From Vagococcus fluvialis (lineage in GTDB: Bacteria > Bacillota > Bacilli > Lactobacillales > Vagococcaceae): a stretch of DNA of 64,000 nucleotides. Both the position numbers and the translations under genes were made by a program. Within the stretch, counting starts at the first letter, position 1. Every line of letters begins with the position of its first letter. Below, piece after piece: positions 56,573-64,000 of the stretch. The notes below the pieces were generated by a model. That model was not told where the DNA came from, ran no database searches, and worked only from the letters and a program-made list of their open reading frames with translations. The DNA lies in the NCBI RefSeq assembly GCF_003337315.1, contig NZ_QPJV01000003.1:208208-272207 (forward strand), read 5' to 3'.

Positions 56573-57298
56573 ATGGCAGGACATTCGAAGTGGAATAACA
56601 TTAAACAAAGAAAAGGTGCTCAGGATGCTAAACGTGGTAAAATTTTTCAAAAACTATCTCGTGAAATCTATATGGCAGCTAAAAGTGGTGGCCCTGATCC
56701 AGCATCAAATCCTTCTCTTAGATTAGTTTTAGATAAAGCTAAAGCAGCTAATATGCCAAATGATAATGTGCAACGTGCGATTAAAAAAGCAACCTCAGCA
56801 GGTGAAGGTGACAACTATGATGAAGTTGTTTATGAAGGTTATGGACCAGCTGGTGTGGCAATTTTAGTTCATGCTTTAACAGATAATAAAAATAGAACAG
56901 CAACAAATGTCCGTGTGGCGATTAATAAAAATGGTGGTTCTTTAGGTGAAACAGGTTCAGTAGCGTATATGTTTGACCGTAAAGGTTATATTGCCATTGT
57001 TCGCGAGGGACTTGATGTGGATGAAGATACAATGCTTATGAGTGTTTTAGAAGCAGGTGGTGAGGAACTTGAAGCAAGTGAAGAGGTTTTTGAAATCTAC
57101 ACAGATGCAAGTGACTTTGCCGATGTGCGTGATGCTCTAGAAAAAGAAGGCTACGTGTTAGCTCAAGCTGAGTTAACAATGGTACCACAAATGGTAACTG
57201 ATTTATCAGAAGAACATCAAGCTATTTTAGAAACAATTGTAGATGCTTTAGAAGATGATGATGATGTGTCAGATGTGTATACGTCAGCTAATATGTAA
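56573..57298 (+). CDS. yebC: YebC/PmpR-family regulatory/translation factor
   Basis: A 241-residue protein with the invariant start [23 protein letters not shown] and the following [17 protein letters not shown], then [13 protein letters not shown] (about 87-99) and [12 protein letters not shown]. Family members were described as DNA-binding regulators; more recent work on YebC proteins points to relief of ribosome stalling at proline runs. It is a single gene with a terminator behind it. Confidence 0.95.
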   Translation: MAGHSKWNNIKQRKGAQDAKRGKIFQKLSREIYMAAKSGGPDPASNPSLRLVLDKAKAANMPNDNVQRAIKKATSAGEGDNYDEVVYEGYGPAGVAILVHALTDNKNRTATNVRVAINKNGGSLGETGSVAYMFDRKGYIAIVREGLDVDEDTMLMSVLEAGGEELEASEEVFEIYTDASDFADVRDALEKEGYVLAQAELTMVPQMVTDLSEEHQAILETIVDALEDDDDVSDVYTSANM

Positions 57299-57304
57299 AT
57301 AAAT

Positions 57305-57346
57305 AAAAATAGTCGTGTAAGTTTAGAAGCTTACACGACTATTTTT
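57305..57346. terminator. Bidirectional terminator
   Basis: AAAATAGTCGTGTAAG pairs with CTTACACGACTATTTTT. It serves yebC and the convergent small membrane protein gene. Confidence 0.9.
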
Positions 57347-57353
57347 GGTTTAT

Positions 57354-57695
57354 CTAAAAGTCCATATCGTCAAAATCAAAGTCATCATCACTAGCATTGT
57401 CATATTGTCTAGGAATAAAGAAGCCTTTTGAAAGTAAAGCGTTCTCGCTAAAAGCATCATTTGGGATATATCCTTGATTTAGTAAATCAGTTATATAAAG
57501 TTTATTGTAAATAAAAATAAATACCCAGTGGGCAAGACTTGCTGTAAAGAAATCGGCAATTATCATAATTAAAAACCATTTAAAATCGCCACGAAATAAA
57601 GCAGGAAAAGAACCAAAAAAGAAAACTGTCCATGAAAAGCCAACTTTGACTTGTTTTGATTGTCTAGTTGTAGGGTTGAATAGTGTAACAAACAT
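57354..57695 (-). CDS. Small membrane protein (DUF2628-like)
   Basis: A 113-residue protein beginning MFVTLFNPTTRQSKQVKVGFSWTVFFFGSFPALFRGDFKWFLIM, with two hydrophobic segments (about 20-35 and 40-65) and an acidic Asp-rich tail (DDDFDFDDMDF). The front part resembles the DUF2628/HrgC group, in which a KxGFSW-xxFFFG motif precedes the membrane helices. Function is unknown. The ATG at 57695 follows GGAGG by 8 nt. Confidence 0.65.
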   Translation of the reverse strand: MFVTLFNPTTRQSKQVKVGFSWTVFFFGSFPALFRGDFKWFLIMIIADFFTASLAHWVFIFIYNKLYITDLLNQGYIPNDAFSENALLSKGFFIPRQYDNASDDDFDFDDMDF

Positions 57696-57769
57696 AAAAT
57701 AACCTCCCAAATAAAGTAAATTGATTATAGCATATTGCTATAGAGAATAAAAAAAGATTTTATTTTTAT

Positions 57770-57775
57770 CGAATA
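57770..57775 (+). promoter_or_regulatory. Possible com-box (cin-box core) upstream of comGA
   Basis: CGAATA, preceded by a T-rich stretch, lies 26 nt before the comGA start. It matches the core of the TNCGAATA box used by ComX (sigma-X) in streptococci and lactococci, but the base at the first T is A. No classical -10/-35 is obvious there. Confidence 0.4.
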
Positions 57776-57801
57776 TTAAGAGTAAGAGAAAGGAGTGACA
57801 A

Positions 57802-58755
57802 ATGGAGGTAAAGAAAATAACTCAAAGTTTATTAGAAAGAGGAGTTGTTAAAAAAGCGAGTGATTTATATCTTTTTCCAGTTGCTAATAGTTACGAAATT
57901 TCTTACAGATATCATCATGAAATAGAATGTTATAAAAAAATACCAAGTGAGTTAGCAGAGAAAATCGTTTTGTATTTAAAATATTTAGCTGGGATGGATA
58001 TTGCAGAAAAAAGAAAGGTTCAAGTCGGTAGTGCAACTATTCAAACTAAAACAGGGGAATTTAGAGTAAGGTTATCAAGTGTAGGGGATTATTTAAATCG
58101 TGAGACAATTGTTATCCGTTTCTTACAAAGTGCTGAAGAAACAAGAAATTATCATTATGTATTACCAAATCAGTATGAGCTGTTGAAAAAATCAGTGACT
58201 AAAAAAGGTTTATATTTGTTCTCAGGACCAACTGGAGCAGGGAAATCCACAACTATGTATGAGTTAATTAAGGAGATGTATCGAAAAAATAAAAAACAAG
58301 TGGTCACCATCGAAGATCCAGTAGAAATTGAATACCACCATTTTTTACAATTTCAAGTTAATGAAAAAATTGATTTAACTTATGATTCTTTGATTAAAGT
58401 TTGCTTGAGACATAGGCCGGATATTTTAATTATTGGAGAAATTAGAGATAAACAAACAGCGCAAATGGTTGTTAGAGCCGCTTTAACAGGTCACACAGTT
58501 TTTTCAACGATTCATGCATCAAATAAAGAAAGTGTATTACTCAGACTACTTGATTTTGGGATTCCAAAAATGGAATTAAATCAGTGTTTAAAAGGAGTTG
58601 TTTACCAAGAAATATTACAGATGAGGACTGATGGTAACTACGGTGTTTTATATGATATGTCAGTAAATGGGGTGGAGACTAATTGGCAAAGAAGTTTGGA
58701 TGAAGCCTATAAAAGTAAACGTATTTCAAAAGAAATTTATGATGTCTACAGTTAA
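57802..58755 (+). CDS. comGA: Competence pilus assembly ATPase ComGA
   Basis: A 317-residue secretion-type ATPase that powers assembly of the competence pseudopilus. It has Walker A FSGPTGAGKSTTMYE (about 141-155), the Asp box VTIEDPVEI (about 172), Walker B DILIIGEIRD (about 208-217) and the His box GHTVFSTIHASN (about 230-241). The N-terminal zinc-binding and extra domains of longer GspE proteins are absent, as usual for ComGA. First gene of the comG operon; its end overlaps comGB. Confidence 0.93.
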   Translation: MEVKKITQSLLERGVVKKASDLYLFPVANSYEISYRYHHEIECYKKIPSELAEKIVLYLKYLAGMDIAEKRKVQVGSATIQTKTGEFRVRLSSVGDYLNRETIVIRFLQSAEETRNYHYVLPNQYELLKKSVTKKGLYLFSGPTGAGKSTTMYELIKEMYRKNKKQVVTIEDPVEIEYHHFLQFQVNEKIDLTYDSLIKVCLRHRPDILIIGEIRDKQTAQMVVRAALTGHTVFSTIHASNKESVLLRLLDFGIPKMELNQCLKGVVYQEILQMRTDGNYGVLYDMSVNGVETNWQRSLDEAYKSKRISKEIYDVYS

Positions 58756-59761
58756 TTCTTTTAGTAAAAAAGAAACACAAGATGTGTTATCTCTGTTAGC
58801 TGAATTACTACAAAATGGTTTTAATTTAGAGCAAAGTTTGGATTTTTTAGTTGTGATAAAACCGAAAAAGAAAAAATCAATTAAACATATAAAGCGGCGA
58901 TTAATTAAGGGAAATAGTCTGTCTGAATCTTTAGGACTACTTAATTTAACTGCTTCTCAGAAGGCTCAATTAAGTTTTGCTGAAATTCACGGAGATCTTG
59001 TGAGTACTCTTTTGACGATGTCAGAGCAAATGATTGATAAAGAAAAACAAAAGCAACATTTAATTAAACTGATTAGTTATCCTATTTTGTTATTAGTTTT
59101 TTTATTTGGAGCTGTTCTTGGGATGAAGTGTTATATTCTACCTCAAATGACAGAGTTATATACACAAGATAACAACAACAATATAGGGTTATTAATTGTT
59201 AACAATAGTCCTTTAGTTATTGGTTTGTTAGTAATTCTTACCTTAATAAGTTATTTTCTAGTGAAATCCTTTTTAGCTAAAAAATCAGCAATAGAGCAGG
59301 CAAATTGGTGGAGTAGGATACCAATTGTTAATCAGTTCTATAAAGCTTATTATACTTCTCTATTTGCTTCAGAATGGGGAAGGTTATTAATTCAAGGAAT
59401 GGAGTTTAGAGATGTTGTATTAATTATGACAGGTAAAAATTACACACCTTTAATGAGGGAGATGGCTCAGGGGATAGAAAAGGAAATTGAAAAAGGAATT
59501 TCTATTAATGGACCAATTAAAGAGTGGCATTTTTTAAATCCAGAATTAAGTTTAATTATTTTACAAGGAGAGGTGAAAGGGAATTTAGGTAAAGAGTTAC
59601 TAATTTATGGTAGACGTGAATGGGAAGGGTTAATGAAATTAGCAGATAAAAAAATAAGATTTTTACAACCAATGATGTTTTTATTAATTGCTGTTTTAAT
59701 TATCTCTGTGTATAGTGCGTTACTACTACCGATTTATAAGGGAATGGGGGATATGTATTGA
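58742..59761 (+). CDS. comGB: Competence pilus platform protein ComGB
   Basis: A 339-residue GspF-type inner membrane protein with three membrane segments (about 115-140, 155-180 and 310-335). It recruits ComGA and pilins. GspF features are LLAELLQNGFNLEQSLDFL (about 17-35), GNSLSESLG and FASEWGRLLIQGMEF (about 208). The start is ATG 58742 or 58739 within the comGA end (14-17 bp overlap). Its own end overlaps comGC by 4 bp. Confidence 0.9.
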   Translation: MSTVNSFSKKETQDVLSLLAELLQNGFNLEQSLDFLVVIKPKKKKSIKHIKRRLIKGNSLSESLGLLNLTASQKAQLSFAEIHGDLVSTLLTMSEQMIDKEKQKQHLIKLISYPILLLVFLFGAVLGMKCYILPQMTELYTQDNNNNIGLLIVNNSPLVIGLLVILTLISYFLVKSFLAKKSAIEQANWWSRIPIVNQFYKAYYTSLFASEWGRLLIQGMEFRDVVLIMTGKNYTPLMREMAQGIEKEIEKGISINGPIKEWHFLNPELSLIILQGEVKGNLGKELLIYGRREWEGLMKLADKKIRFLQPMMFLLIAVLIISVYSALLLPIYKGMGDMY

Positions 59762-60057
59762 TAAAAAGCAACCAGAAAAAGAAGAAATATCAAGGATTTA
59801 CTTTACTAGAAATGCTCATTGTACTTTTTGTAATTGCAGTGTTAATTTTATTATTTGTCCCTAATTTAGTGAAACAAACGGACAATATCAATAACCAAGG
59901 AAATCAAGCTTTAACTAAAGTGATTGAAACTCAAAGTGAAATGTATTTTATGGATAATAATAAGCGTCCTGGAAGCACAGATGATTTACTTAAAGGTGGT
60001 TATATTTCTGAAGATCAAAAAACAAAAGCTGATGAACTTGAAATAGCTGTTAAATAA
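59758..60057 (+). CDS. comGC: Major competence pseudopilin ComGC
   Basis: A 99-residue prepilin. A short basic leader (IKSNQKKKKYQG) is cleaved before FTLLEMLIVLFVIAVLILLF by prepilin peptidase ComC, leaving N-terminal Phe and the Glu5 needed for assembly. The C-terminal part (MYFMDNNKRPGSTDDLLKGGYIS) matches ComGC. The start is TTG at 59758 after GGGGGA. The last base of its stop is the first base of the comGD ATG. Confidence 0.92.
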   Translation: MIKSNQKKKKYQGFTLLEMLIVLFVIAVLILLFVPNLVKQTDNINNQGNQALTKVIETQSEMYFMDNNKRPGSTDDLLKGGYISEDQKTKADELEIAVK

Positions 60058-60503
60058 TGAAAGGAAATAGTGGATTTACATTACTTGAAAGCTTGATAGT
60101 GATGTTATGTATTAGTGTCTTTTTTTTAGTTCCACTAATCATGATAAAAAATTGGAAAGAGCAATTAGAAGTAACTATGTTTCTAAATAAGTTGGAAAGA
60201 GGGATTGAAAAAACACATCAAAGTGCGATTATTGAAAGTCATGGGACATCTATTAATCAAAAGCGAAATAGCAGTGAAATAATTTTTAACTATTGGCATC
60301 ATCAGAAACAAATGTCGGATTATTTAAAGGTAGAATACCCGTTTGTTTTAAAAACAAATGAGACAATCGATTTCAAAAATACAACAGGTAATATATCGAA
60401 ACTTCAAGTAATCAAGCTTAGAGATGAACTCAATAAAAAAGAAATTACTTACAAATTTCAAATTGGTAGTGGTAAGGTGATAAAAAGTGAGAAAAAGCTA
60501 TGA
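60057..60503 (+). CDS. comGD: Competence minor pseudopilin ComGD
   Basis: A 148-residue prepilin with leader MKGNSG and the cleavage/helix segment FTLLESLIVMLCISVFFLVP. The rest is a globular pilin head with little conserved sequence. It overlaps comGC by one base and comGE by 17 bases, as expected in the tightly packed comG operon. Confidence 0.85.
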   Translation: MKGNSGFTLLESLIVMLCISVFFLVPLIMIKNWKEQLEVTMFLNKLERGIEKTHQSAIIESHGTSINQKRNSSEIIFNYWHHQKQMSDYLKVEYPFVLKTNETIDFKNTTGNISKLQVIKLRDELNKKEITYKFQIGSGKVIKSEKKL

Positions 60504-60792
60504 AGGGTATTTATTGCTTGAGATGATGATAGCTATGACTGTTATTTTACTTAGTATTTTAATGATGATGTCATCCATTAATTTTCTTTTTTTAGATGAG
60601 AAGAAATGCCAAGAAGAGTTAGAAATGTCAATTCTTTTATATGAAATGGCTTCAGGATTGAATGTATCCTCAGATAATAAAGAAATCATCAGAAACAAAG
60701 GTAAAACATCAGGATTTGTTATTAAAGACTGGAATCAAAATCATCTTAGAATTGAGAGTGAGGAGTTATTTTTAGAGGTAAAAAAAGAGTAA
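60487..60792 (+). CDS. comGE: Competence minor pseudopilin ComGE
   Basis: A 101-residue prepilin-like protein with leader MRKSYEG followed by YLLLEMMIAMTVILLSILMMMSS. It has Tyr rather than Phe at the first mature position, keeping Glu5. The start is GTG at 60487. It overlaps comGD. The family is short and poorly conserved, so the call leans on position and the helix. Confidence 0.8.
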   Translation: MRKSYEGYLLLEMMIAMTVILLSILMMMSSINFLFLDEKKCQEELEMSILLYEMASGLNVSSDNKEIIRNKGKTSGFVIKDWNQNHLRIESEELFLEVKKE

Positions 60793-61223
60793 TAGGCTAT
60801 CAAGGATTTACATTAATAGAATGTTTAGTTTCACTAGTCATATTAATGAGTGTGATGTTATTTCTACAACCTTTTTTAACATCCTTAATTAAAGTAGAAG
60901 AAAAAATAAAAACATCCGATTATTTAGAATTACAGATAGGGAAAATTCAGTTAGAAATCGAAACGAGTGGTATGGAATTTGACAAAATAGATAATAATCG
61001 ATTGCTATATCAGTTTTACGATGAAGTTGAGAAAGAGGTGGTTACTGTTATTTTTGAAAAATATCAAAATATGATTCGTAAAACAACTAGTCGAACGGGC
61101 CACCAACCAATTATTACTGGTATAAAATCTGTTTTATTTACTGGCGATGATGAACTAATTCGAATGGAGGTAGTTACTCTTGAGGAAGAAAGATACAGCT
61201 ATTTTTTATTTCCTAAAAAATAA
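60768..61223 (+). CDS. comGF: Competence minor pseudopilin ComGF (start codon uncertain)
   Basis: The frame contains a full prepilin signal: RGKKRVIGYQG, then FTLIECLVSLVILMSVMLFL. It continues with the ComGF pattern LIKVEEKIKTSDYLELQIGKIQLE and ends in YSYFLFPKK. Between the upstream in-frame stop (60759) and this signal there is no ATG, GTG or TTG; the first ATG (60846) would remove the cleavage site. The best candidates are ATT at 60768, giving 151 residues with a basic leader, or ATA at 60792. It overlaps comGE by 25 bases and comGG by 44. Translational coupling may support the unusual start. Confidence 0.75.
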   Translation: MFRGKKRVIGYQGFTLIECLVSLVILMSVMLFLQPFLTSLIKVEEKIKTSDYLELQIGKIQLEIETSGMEFDKIDNNRLLYQFYDEVEKEVVTVIFEKYQNMIRKTTSRTGHQPIITGIKSVLFTGDDELIRMEVVTLEEERYSYFLFPKK

Positions 61224-61539
61224 GCAAGGTGGTGTGTTATTTCCAGTATTAACGATTCTATTTATGTTTACTTTACTGTTACTTTATGTAACTGATGATT
61301 ATTTTTCAAGAAGAGAAATGTTAGTTAATACAAGAGATTTCTACTTAGCTAAAACAATGGAAGAAATCAGTTTATTAGAAATTAATCAACAAACCACAGA
61401 AGAAAATAAAGTCTTTACATTTAATATAGGTGAATCAACATGGGAATGGAATAAAAAAAAGAAAAACTATCTCGTTCAAACTAGTTTGAGTAACCAGTAT
61501 AAACGAACGAGTATTCAAGAGTTGAGAACAAAAAGGTGA
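61180..61539 (+). CDS. comGG: Competence minor pilin ComGG
   Basis: A 119-residue protein with a basic N-terminus (RKKDTAIFYFLKNKQGG) and a hydrophobic helix (VLFPVLTILFMFTLLLLYV, about 19-37). A classical FTLLE prepilin site is missing, as is common for ComGG. The start is TTG at 61180, 9 nt after GGAGG. It overlaps comGF by 44 bases and is the last gene of the comG operon before the terminator. Confidence 0.8.
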   Translation: MRKKDTAIFYFLKNKQGGVLFPVLTILFMFTLLLLYVTDDYFSRREMLVNTRDFYLAKTMEEISLLEINQQTTEENKVFTFNIGESTWEWNKKKKNYLVQTSLSNQYKRTSIQELRTKR

Positions 61540-61566
61540 AATAATAAAGAAATTTCGCCTTTTTGT
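61529..61566 (+). terminator. Terminator of the comG operon
   Basis: AAAAAGGTGAAAT pairs with AATTTCGCCTTTTT with one mismatch. Confidence 0.8.
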
Positions 61567-61656
61567 TATGCCTTTATCTTGAATTATTCGGTTTTTTTAG
61601 ATAAAATAAAAAAGTGATAGATTTTTTGTTAAAGTAAACAAGAAGAGGTGGAAGTA

Positions 61657-62664
61657 TTGTCACAAACTGATGTAGAAAAAGGCTTTCAGTTTTTTCAAGA
61701 AGCAATAGATATGTTACAAAAATCACTAGATACTTCTTTTTTCGATGCTTACATTGAAAATGGTGAGAATCTTATGGATGGTAGTAAAGTTCGTGTGATT
61801 GACGGTGTTCCATCAACAGAAGAAGTTGCTCAAATTGAAGAGCTGTATCAAAAACTATCAAGTTTGTCATTAACCCAAGAAGATAAACGAAAAATAACCC
61901 AGCTTGTGCTCCTTAAAGGTTCTAGGGAAGAAGCGCTTCAAGCTAACCACCAGCTAACGCCTGATGGCATTGGTTTTTTATTTGTCTACATTTTGGAACA
62001 ATTGGCTAAAAAAGAAGAAACATTGTCTTTACTTGATGTCTCATTAGGTACTGGAAATCTTTTATACACAGTGATGAGTAATCTGAAAATCGCTGAAAGA
62101 TCAACAGTTGGTTTTGGTGTCGATGTTGATGATACACTTCTAAGTGTGGCTGCTGTTAATAAAGAATGGCTAGATTTAGAGGTTGACTTATTCCGTCAAG
62201 ATAGTGTAGATTCTTTATTAATCGATCCAGTAGATTTTGCAATATCAGATCTACCGATTGGCTATTATCCAAATGATGAAAAAGTGAAAGATTTTAAAGT
62301 TGCTGCTAAAGACGAGCATACTTACGCTCATCATATCCTAATGGAAAAAGCAATGACACATGTAAAAGATAATGGGTTTGGTTTGTTTTTAGTACCAAGT
62401 AATTTACTTGAAACACCACAAGCAAGTCTTTTAACTAATTGGTTTAAGGAACAGGTTTATTTACAAGCTGTCTTACAATTACCAAGTTCGTTGTTTAGCC
62501 AAAAAGGGCTTAGTAAGTCAATTTTGATTGTTCAAAATAAGGGTGAGAATTCAAAACAAGCAAAAGAAGTTCTGCTTGCTGAGTTACCTTCATTAAAAGA
62601 TAATCAGTCTGTTTTAACATTTATCAATGAGTTTCGTGCTTGGCGCGAGTCTAATATTAATTAA
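61657..62664 (+). CDS. YtxK-type class I SAM-dependent methyltransferase
   Basis: A 335-residue protein with an N-terminal helical part and a methyltransferase fold like N6-adenine DNA methylases. SAM motif I is LLDVSLGTGNLLYTVM (about 125-140). The catalytic NPPY position reads SDLPIGYYPND (about 193-203), the form usual in YtxK proteins, so adenine methylation is doubtful. Homologues lie between comG and ackA in many Firmicutes. The start is TTG 61657, 5 nt after AAGAGGTGG; a GTG at 61648 lies within that site. Confidence 0.82.
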   Translation: MSQTDVEKGFQFFQEAIDMLQKSLDTSFFDAYIENGENLMDGSKVRVIDGVPSTEEVAQIEELYQKLSSLSLTQEDKRKITQLVLLKGSREEALQANHQLTPDGIGFLFVYILEQLAKKEETLSLLDVSLGTGNLLYTVMSNLKIAERSTVGFGVDVDDTLLSVAAVNKEWLDLEVDLFRQDSVDSLLIDPVDFAISDLPIGYYPNDEKVKDFKVAAKDEHTYAHHILMEKAMTHVKDNGFGLFLVPSNLLETPQASLLTNWFKEQVYLQAVLQLPSSLFSQKGLSKSILIVQNKGENSKQAKEVLLAELPSLKDNQSVLTFINEFRAWRESNIN

Positions 62665-62685
62665 CAAAAGGGAGAAAAAGAAATC

Positions 62686-63870
62686 ATGTCTAAAACAATT
62701 GCAATCAATGCAGGAAGTTCAAGTTTAAAATGGCAATTATACGTAATGCCAGAAGAAATAGTTATCGCTCAAGGAATCGTAGAAAGAATTGGCTTAAATG
62801 ATTCAATCTTTACAATTAAACATGGAGAAGGTCAAAAATTTGAATTAGTTCAAGATATTGATAACCATGAAATTGCTATTAACATGTTATTAGAACAATT
62901 AATCGAGCTTAAAATTATTGGGTCATATGATGAAATTACAGGAGCTGGACACCGTGTTGTTGCTGGTGGAGAGCACTTTAAAGAGTCAATCGTTATTGAT
63001 TCAGAAGTTTTAAAAACAATTGAAGATTTATCTGACTTTGCACCATTACATAACCCTGCTGAAGCACAAGTAGTACGTGTATTTGAAAAAGTCTTACCTC
63101 ATACATTAAATGTTGCTGTATTTGATACGTCATTCCATACAACAATGCCAGCTGTAAACTATTTATACAGCATTGATACTAAATACTACGAAGAGTTTGG
63201 TGCTCGTAAATACGGAGCTCACGGAACTAGTCACCGTTATGTATCTGAAAGAGCTATTGATATGTTAGGTAAACCTGCTGAAGAAACAAAAATTATTACG
63301 TGTCACTTAGGTAATGGAGCTTCTATTACTGCTGTTGATGGTGGTAAATCTGTTGATACATCTATGGGATTCACTCCTTTAGCTGGTGTGACAATGGGAA
63401 CTCGTTCAGGAGATATTGATCCTTCATTATTACAATATTTAATGGAAAAATTAGAATTAACTGATATTAAAGACATGATTAACATTTTAAATAAAGAATC
63501 AGGACTTTTAGGTTTATCAGGTGTATCAAGTGATATGCGTGACTTAGAAAATTCTGATAAAGATTCTGCTAAATTAGCATTAGAAATCTTTGCTGACCGA
63601 GTACGTAAATACATTGGTAGCTACATTTCAGTTATGAATGGTGTAGATGCAATTGTCTTTACTGCTGGTATTGGTGAAAATGACATTAACATGCGTAAAG
63701 AAATCATCAACGGCATTAGCTGGTTCGGTTGTGAAATCGACGATGAGAAAAACAATGTTCGTGGTGAAGAACGTGTGATTTCTACTGACGATTCAAAAGT
63801 TAAAGTATTATTAATTCCAACTGATGAAGAATTAATGATTGCTCGCGACGTAGAAGCTTTAAAAAAATAG
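62686..63870 (+). CDS. ackA: Acetate kinase
   Basis: Converts acetyl phosphate and ADP to acetate and ATP, the main ATP-yielding acetate pathway. The 394-residue ASKHA-fold protein has [13 protein letters not shown] (6-18), [11 protein letters not shown] (about 88), [13 protein letters not shown] (about 144, catalytic Asp), [13 protein letters not shown] (about 175), [11 protein letters not shown] (about 206) and FTAGIGEND (about 325). It lies 21 bp after the YtxK-type gene and is likely cotranscribed with it. Confidence 0.97.
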   Translation: MSKTIAINAGSSSLKWQLYVMPEEIVIAQGIVERIGLNDSIFTIKHGEGQKFELVQDIDNHEIAINMLLEQLIELKIIGSYDEITGAGHRVVAGGEHFKESIVIDSEVLKTIEDLSDFAPLHNPAEAQVVRVFEKVLPHTLNVAVFDTSFHTTMPAVNYLYSIDTKYYEEFGARKYGAHGTSHRYVSERAIDMLGKPAEETKIITCHLGNGASITAVDGGKSVDTSMGFTPLAGVTMGTRSGDIDPSLLQYLMEKLELTDIKDMINILNKESGLLGLSGVSSDMRDLENSDKDSAKLALEIFADRVRKYIGSYISVMNGVDAIVFTAGIGENDINMRKEIINGISWFGCEIDDEKNNVRGEERVISTDDSKVKVLLIPTDEELMIARDVEALKK

Positions 63871-63897
63871 ACAAAAAAAACTTCTCCTAAGAAATTA

Positions 63898-64000
63898 GGC
63901 TCTTTGTCAAATCGGACTGATGAGTCGGATATATAAGATGATAAACTTGAGATTACTCTCAGATTTATCATCTTTTTTAGTTATTTAATTTTAATAAGGC
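63898..64000. mobile_element. Possible edge of an ISL3-family insertion sequence
   Basis: GGCTCTTTGTCAAA (63899-63912) resembles the terminal inverted repeat of ISL3-family elements. No coding sequence or second repeat is visible before the window ends. The hairpin at 63935-63978 would then belong to the element rather than to ackA. Confidence 0.3.
63935..63978 (+). terminator. Hairpin with T run downstream of ackA
   Basis: AAGATGATAAA pairs with TTTATCATCTT and is followed by T6. It is either the ackA terminator or an element-borne terminator that stops read-through into an insertion sequence. Confidence 0.65.

Noticed and set aside
57354..63870. A novel secretion or phage-like system in the run of small overlapping genes
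   Set aside because: The genes match the standard comGA-comGG competence pseudopilus order, followed by the usual ytxK-type gene and ackA.
63915..63945. CTGATGA core suggesting a hammerhead ribozyme
   Set aside because: CTGATGA is present in CGGACTGATGAGTCGG, but the required GAAA and the matching stems are absent. The sequence is better explained as part of an insertion-sequence end or terminator region.

Overview
The window is low-GC chromosomal DNA (about one third G+C by eye) from a Lactobacillales Gram-positive. The gene orders ymdB-ymcA/ricA-mutS-mutL-maf-msrB-ruvA-ruvB-queA-tgt-yajC and comGA-GG-ytxK-ackA, separate coaB and coaC, a single bifunctional adhE, and vitamin uptake through ECF S-components all fit Enterococcaceae; Vagococcus or Enterococcus is my best guess. 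I see no tRNA, rRNA, CRISPR array, prophage or complete insertion sequence. Most of the window is ordinary core genome.

Layout. 1-6.3 kb: the end of an RpiR-type regulator gene, then photolyase and treR (minus strand), divergent from the trehalose PTS gene treP and treC, with a cre site and TreR-type operators between them. 6.4-11 kb: HD hydrolase, two GNAT proteins, an AraC regulator, the manganese transporter mntH with a DtxR/EfaR-like operator, and an unrecognised 178-residue protein. 11.2-16.2 kb: metG, tatD, rnmV, rsmA and a NiaX-like S-component. 16.2-21.2 kb: the orphan sugar ATPase msmK, mgsA, a THF riboswitch with folT, a short-chain dehydrogenase divergent from its MerR-type regulator, a HAD phosphatase and a LURP-one-related protein. 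21.2-29.5 kb: a lipoprotein gene remnant, a heterodimeric ABC exporter, a nucleoside deoxyribosyltransferase, a secreted 3D-domain protein, a YibE/YibF pair and a TetR regulator. 29.5-35.7 kb: menA, a TPP riboswitch with thiT, two further gene remnants, a membrane-anchored XRE regulator, an HXXEE protein, a 59-residue membrane peptide, and panT-coaC-coaB with an NAD-binding protein. 35.9-47.4 kb: the large repair and queuosine block. 47.6-57.7 kb: adhE with two Rex sites, mreCD, a secreted NlpC/P60 hydrolase, a CatB-like acetyltransferase behind a leader peptide, pepF, a VanZ-family protein and yebC. 57.8-63.9 kb: the comG pseudopilus operon, a YtxK-type methyltransferase and ackA. The last 100 bases may be the edge of an ISL3-type insertion sequence.

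How the genes work together. Sugar uptake and fermentation recur: trehalose PTS, msmK, mgsA, adhE and ackA, with cre-like and Rex-like sites that would tie them to carbon and redox state. Four vitamin S-components (niacin-like, folate, thiamine, pantothenate) lie here without their shared energizing module, which must be encoded elsewhere. Two secreted wall proteins share a coiled-coil front end.

The most interesting observation is upstream of the CatB-like acetyltransferase (53277-53362). An 18-codon leader ORF with its own ribosome binding site ends in the left arm of a 10-bp hairpin. The right arm holds the acetyltransferase Shine-Dalgarno sequence. This is the layout of ribosome-stalling translation attenuation known for inducible cat and erm genes. 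Two genes (yibE-like and comGF) have no ATG, GTG or TTG in frame at their expected starts.
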